Origin: Azospirillum griseum
Lineage (GTDB): Bacteria > Pseudomonadota > Alphaproteobacteria > Azospirillales > Azospirillaceae
Assembly: GCF_003966125.1 (NCBI RefSeq)
Contig: NZ_RXMA01000001.1
Coordinates: 82,565 to 146,564 of the forward strand
Length of the DNA stretch: 64,000 nt
Reading direction: 5' to 3'
The position numbers were made by a program, and so were the translations under genes. Positions 61,092 to 64,000 of the stretch are shown here, piece after piece. The first letter of the stretch is position 1, and each line of letters opens with the position of its first letter. The notes under the pieces are model-generated. The model searched no databases and had not been told where the DNA came from. It saw only the letters and a list, made by a program, of their open reading frames with translations.

Positions 61092-61985
61092 ATGACCAGC
61101 ATCGCCGCCGTCGTTCAGCAAGTCGCCCCGCGCATCAAGCCGAACTACATGGACGCGTTCCAGCAGTGCGACGCGCTGTTCGCGCAATTCGGCATCACCA
61201 CCCCGCTGCGCATCGCCCATTTCCTGGCGCAGATGATGCACGAAACCGGTGGCGGCACCGTGCTGTACGAAAGCCTGTATTACACCACCGCCGACCGGCT
61301 GCTCGCGATCTTCGGCGTGGGCAACCATTCCGCTGCCATCCGGCCCGAGGAGGTTGACGGCCTGCTGCGCAACGAACAGGCGCTGGCCGAGCGCGTTTAT
61401 GGCCTGGGCAACCCGCCCAAGGCCAAGGAGTTGGGCAACAGTCGCCCCGGCGATGGCTACCGCTACCGGGGCAGCGGGATGCTGCAGACCACCGGCGGGG
61501 CAAATTTCCAGCGGATGGGCGACAAAGCCGGGGTGGATTTCTACAACAACCCCGACCTGATCGTCGCCCCGGAACACGCCCTGAAACCGGCCCTGCACGA
61601 ATGGGATGAAGGCAACCTGAACGCCGCCGCCGACGCCAACGACATCCGGACCATCACCCGGCGCATCAACGGCGGCTACAACGGCCTGGACGACCGGCAG
61701 GCTTGGTTCGACAAGATTTACCCGCTGGTCAACGGCGACGCCTCGGCCCCGGCAGCGGCACCGACCTCCGGCGGCATCGGGGCCGATGACGGGTCGGTCA
61801 AATGGCTGCAAACGGCGCTGAACGCCGCCGGGGCCAAGCCGCCCTTGAGCGTGGACGGCGTCAGCGGCTCCGCCACCACCAACGCCGTCCGCACCTTCCA
61901 GCAAAGCGCCGGGCTGAGCGTGGACGGCATCGCCGGACCGAAGACGCGCGCGGCGCTGGCCAATCATCCGGCGGTCGCCGCCTGA
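61092..61985 (+). CDS. GH19-type lysozyme with C-terminal peptidoglycan-binding domain
   Basis: 297 residues. GH19 chitinase/lysozyme fold: [30 protein letters not shown] with the catalytic Glu, [28 protein letters not shown], and [28 protein letters not shown]_binding_1 domain closes the chain (about 225-290, [46 protein letters not shown]). No signal peptide is visible, as in phage endolysins and gene-transfer-agent or tailocin lysins, but no phage genes are near. RBS GGAAGGG. Confidence 0.9.
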   Translation: MTSIAAVVQQVAPRIKPNYMDAFQQCDALFAQFGITTPLRIAHFLAQMMHETGGGTVLYESLYYTTADRLLAIFGVGNHSAAIRPEEVDGLLRNEQALAERVYGLGNPPKAKELGNSRPGDGYRYRGSGMLQTTGGANFQRMGDKAGVDFYNNPDLIVAPEHALKPALHEWDEGNLNAAADANDIRTITRRINGGYNGLDDRQAWFDKIYPLVNGDASAPAAAPTSGGIGADDGSVKWLQTALNAAGAKPPLSVDGVSGSATTNAVRTFQQSAGLSVDGIAGPKTRAALANHPAVAA

Positions 61986-62027
61986 CCGATCCCACCGGAC
62001 TCCGGTCATCGTCACAAAAATATCCGT

Positions 62028-62056
62028 TTGAACCGGACGCGGTCCCTCCCCATAGT
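62028..62056 (+). promoter_or_regulatory. Sigma-70 type promoter for the 62092 gene
   Basis: TTGAAC (62028-62033) and CATAGT (62051-62056) with exactly 17 bp between them, 36 bp before the ATG. Confidence 0.5.
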
Positions 62057-62091
62057 TGATGGAGTGACTAACGCATCTCGGTGCAGCGGAC

Positions 62092-63477
62092 ATGGCGTTC
62101 TGGCCGACCAAATACGACACCTCCCAGCAGCGGCGTGGAACCACGCCCGCTGCGCGGAGGGTCGTGGTCCCGTCGCACATCCTGCCCACCCTTCCCACCC
62201 CGGCTTCGCCGGATGATGCCGCCGCCAAGCCGCCGCGCGCGATTGACGAGGCGCGGACGATCCTGCGGCTGAACAGCCTGCTGCGCGGGGCCATCACCCC
62301 GGTCCGGGCCGACAGCGTGCTCGATCTGCTGGAACCCCATCGGCCACGGTTGACGCCCAAACCAATCAACCCGCTGGCCGGAATGGTCGGGCAACCGCAG
62401 GGCCGGATGCTGGAGGCGCTGCTGCGCCCCATCGGCCAAATCGTCACCGACGTGCTGCTGCCGGGCGTGCGCGACCATCTGATCGACCGCTTGGTGCGGA
62501 ACCAGACCCTGCACGACGCCAGCCTGCCCAGCGCGGTGGATGTGGCCGACGCGATGCGCGCCCTGGTCGAACGGCTGCGCGGCGGCGGCCGAGGCCATCT
62601 GGTCGCCGTGGTCCACGCGATGGAGGCCGACGCCCGCGCCACCGCCGACCGCCTGACCCGCGACACCGCCCCCATCGACGAGGGCGGCATCGACCGGTTG
62701 GCCCGCGCCCTGCTGCGGTTCGAGGTGCGGCGCATGGTGCTGGATGCGCTGGGCGCCACCACGGCGCTGCATGAGACCACCTATCAGGCCCGCCGCCTCG
62801 CCCGCTTTTCCCTGCGCCGCGCCACCGAGGCGCTGGACGGCTTCTCCACCGACCGGGGGCTGCGGGCGCTGCACGCCAGCCTCGCCACGCTGGCCCAGGC
62901 CGATGGTCTGGTCGTCATTGCCATGCGCAACCTGGACGACCAGAGCGAGAGCAAGGAGGAAAGCGGCCCCTTTGTCGAACCCGCCGACCGCAAGGCGATG
63001 ACCGACTGGCTGGGGTCGGTTTGGCGCTTGTCCGACACGCTGTTCGATCTGGTCGGCCGGGCGGCGGCGGGCGGTGAGTTGGACGATCTGCTGTTCGCCG
63101 CCATGCTGCGACAGTTGCGCAGCCTGCATCATTTCTGTGCCGATCTGACCCACGACGACCGCCCCCCCACCGTGGACACGCTGAAGGATCGCCTGATCGC
63201 CCGCAGCCTGGAGGTGGGCCAGTCTTTGGGCGACCACCTGATCGCGTCCCTGCTCGCCCAGCCACCCGACCGACGCAAGGCCGAACGCCTGCTGACGCGC
63301 GGGCGGATGACCGCCCAACTCCTCTACGACATGGAGCAGGATCAGGCGGTGGAACATCTTGCGCTGCGACTGCTGTCGGCGGGCGATGCGCTGGGGCAAA
63401 ACGGACCGACTGGCGACAGTCTGGCTGTGGGGGCCATCCCTGAACAACCAAACGCCACGCTCGCAGGTAATGAATGA
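62092..63477 (+). CDS. Protein of unknown function, helical, 461 residues
   Basis: 461 residues with no recognised domain. Composition and periodicity point to many helices (LVERLRGGGRGHLVAVVHAMEADARATADRL, LGDHLIASLLAQPPDRRKAERLLTRGRMTAQLLYDM). The first 50 residues are Pro/Ala/Arg rich. There is no signal peptide or membrane segment. Codon use and G+C are like the neighbours, so the coding call is firm. The stop at 63475-63477 lies about 20 bp from an IS701 remnant, so the C-terminal tail may have been altered by the insertion. A sigma-70 type promoter lies upstream. Confidence 0.75.
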   Translation: MAFWPTKYDTSQQRRGTTPAARRVVVPSHILPTLPTPASPDDAAAKPPRAIDEARTILRLNSLLRGAITPVRADSVLDLLEPHRPRLTPKPINPLAGMVGQPQGRMLEALLRPIGQIVTDVLLPGVRDHLIDRLVRNQTLHDASLPSAVDVADAMRALVERLRGGGRGHLVAVVHAMEADARATADRLTRDTAPIDEGGIDRLARALLRFEVRRMVLDALGATTALHETTYQARRLARFSLRRATEALDGFSTDRGLRALHASLATLAQADGLVVIAMRNLDDQSESKEESGPFVEPADRKAMTDWLGSVWRLSDTLFDLVGRAAAGGELDDLLFAAMLRQLRSLHHFCADLTHDDRPPTVDTLKDRLIARSLEVGQSLGDHLIASLLAQPPDRRKAERLLTRGRMTAQLLYDMEQDQAVEHLALRLLSAGDALGQNGPTGDSLAVGAIPEQPNATLAGNE

Positions 63478-63498
63478 ATTCCTCGGATGTCGTTCGTT

Positions 63499-63815
63499 CT
63501 ACTGTGTCATGAGTTTATATTTTCTGTGGCAGCACGGACATCGTTCAAGCGTTTGGCCCAGCATTCGCGCGATGGCGATGCGCAGGATGGTGATGGAAGT
63601 TGGGACGTGCCGCTCAGGGCGCAGCGGGAGCACCGCGAGGGCGGTAACCTTCAGATAGCGCAGGCGCTTCGAGGCGCCCGGTTCGGGATGAAGCCGAGGG
63701 GGGAATCGCGGCCCGCTCACGGACCAGGAAGCCATAGGCGGCGATGCACAACGTGGCATGGTGGTGAAAGCCCCGCCAGCCGCGGCCCTCGCAATGCCCC
63801 AGCCCGAGTTCCAAC
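63499..63815 (-). pseudogene. IS701-family transposase, C-terminal remnant with frameshift
   Basis: The minus strand reads LELGLGHCEGRGWRGFHHHATLCIAAYGFLVRERAAIP in one frame and RLHPEPGASKRLRYL ... PTSITILRIAIARMLGQTLERCPCC in another. The frame change falls at a run of six G (63698-63703 on the plus strand). Both parts match the C-terminus of IS701-type transposases (EGRxWRGxHHHA, then a final LxRCPxC). The N-terminal part is missing: the sequence stops at the IS66 end at 63816. Confidence 0.75.
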
Positions 63816-64000
63816 GTAAGCATCCGCCGAGTACCGCAGTCAGGCCGCTTTTTGCTGTTCGCGGATTGCCTTCCATTCCCAGGGCAGGAGTTCGCGCAGA
63901 CGGGTTTGGGGTATGTCGTTGATGCGTGCCAGCACGTCGGCAAGCCACGCCTGGGGGTCGACGTCGTTGAGCGTGGCCGTGGTGATCAGGCCGTACATGA
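63816..64000 (-). mobile_element. IS66-family element, right end and tnpC 3' end (continues beyond window)
   Basis: GTAAGCATCCGCCGAGTACC at 63816 has the GTAAGC start of IS66 terminal inverted repeats. Inside it, minus-strand codons 63998-63840 encode MYGLITTATLNDVDPQAWL ... VLARINDIPQTRLRELLPW ... REQQKAA and a stop, the conserved C-terminus (IS66_C) of the TnpC transposase. The element runs off the right edge. It appears to have inserted into the IS701 transposase gene; the 8 bp next to its end are GTTCCAAC, the expected size of an IS66 target duplication. Confidence 0.75.

Noticed and set aside
1..64000. CRISPR arrays, phage structural genes, toxin-antitoxin pairs or a defence island
   Set aside because: No spaced repeats of CRISPR size, no cas, capsid, tail or restriction motifs were found; the only clear mobile DNA is at the right edge.

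Overview
The window is a GC-rich (about two thirds G+C) chromosomal stretch of an alphaproteobacterium, most likely of the Rhodospirillales/Azospirillum type. This rests on gene content: FliX next to FlgI, the CtrA-antagonist SciP, an SOS-controlled MmcB, paired phasins, a DctS/DctR-type TRAP system, a MaoC-phosphate acetyltransferase fusion and an Anbu peptidase. No species call is possible from sequence reading alone. About 50 protein genes and two tRNAs are supported. Gene density is high, with many 4-bp ATGA overlaps.

Layout. 1-6340: dksA (cut by the left edge), then flagellar genes fliX (minus) and flgI-flgJ-flgN, fliK, flgD (plus), with two sigma-54-like promoters that each have a nearly identical 13-bp palindrome 75-95 bp upstream. 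6340-9960: a long leader region and a two-gene ABC importer made of a duplicated permease and an ATPase with a C-terminal extra domain, with no binding protein. 10-14.3 kb: sciP, a divergent TetR/MaoC pair with a clear operator, a Tat-exported DUF882/M15-like peptidase and a pentapeptide-repeat protein. 14.3-22.1 kb: a third histidine kinase, dctR and dctS (minus) divergent from dctPQM (C4-dicarboxylate TRAP transporter). 22.3-29.1 kb: TPR-FkbM methyltransferase, molybdopterin oxidoreductase, nitronate monooxygenase, diguanylate cyclase, pyrE. 29.2-35.6 kb: an iron(III)-type ABC importer divergent from a TctD/TctE-like two-component system. 35.6-38.3 kb: ackA and a MaoC-Pta fusion. 38.5-44.1 kb: TPR-GT61 glycosyltransferase, histidine kinase, mmcB with an exact SOS box, receiver-Hpt protein. 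44.1-50.4 kb: D,D-carboxypeptidase with SPOR domain, lipoprotein, Anbu peptidase, two phasins sharing PhaR-like sites, a glutathionylspermidine-synthase-like ligase. 50.6-50.8 kb: tRNA-Leu(CAG) and tRNA-Ala(GGC). 51-58.5 kb: methyltransferase, MepA, a TetR-HlyD-ATPase-permease drug exporter interrupted by an opposite-strand secreted-protein gene, a cyclase-FHA protein. 58.5-63.5 kb: GST, azoreductase, class II amidotransferase, GH19 lysozyme, an unknown protein. 63.5-64 kb: an IS701-type transposase remnant that appears to be split by an IS66-type element running off the right edge.

How it works together. Most of the window is core chromosome: motility, central carbon uptake (DctPQM), acetyl-phosphate metabolism (AckA/Pta), polyhydroxyalkanoate granules (phasins), cell-wall remodelling (DacC, MepA, DUF882, GH19) and several self-contained regulator-transporter cassettes. 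The regulatory DNA is unusually readable: paired flagellar enhancers, two TetR operators, an SOS box, repeated phasin operators, an 11-bp-phased direct repeat for the OmpR-type regulator, and a sciP promoter combining a general-stress sigma-factor match with a CtrA-like box. Clear foreign DNA is confined to the right edge. No CRISPR array, phage block or recognised defence island was seen.
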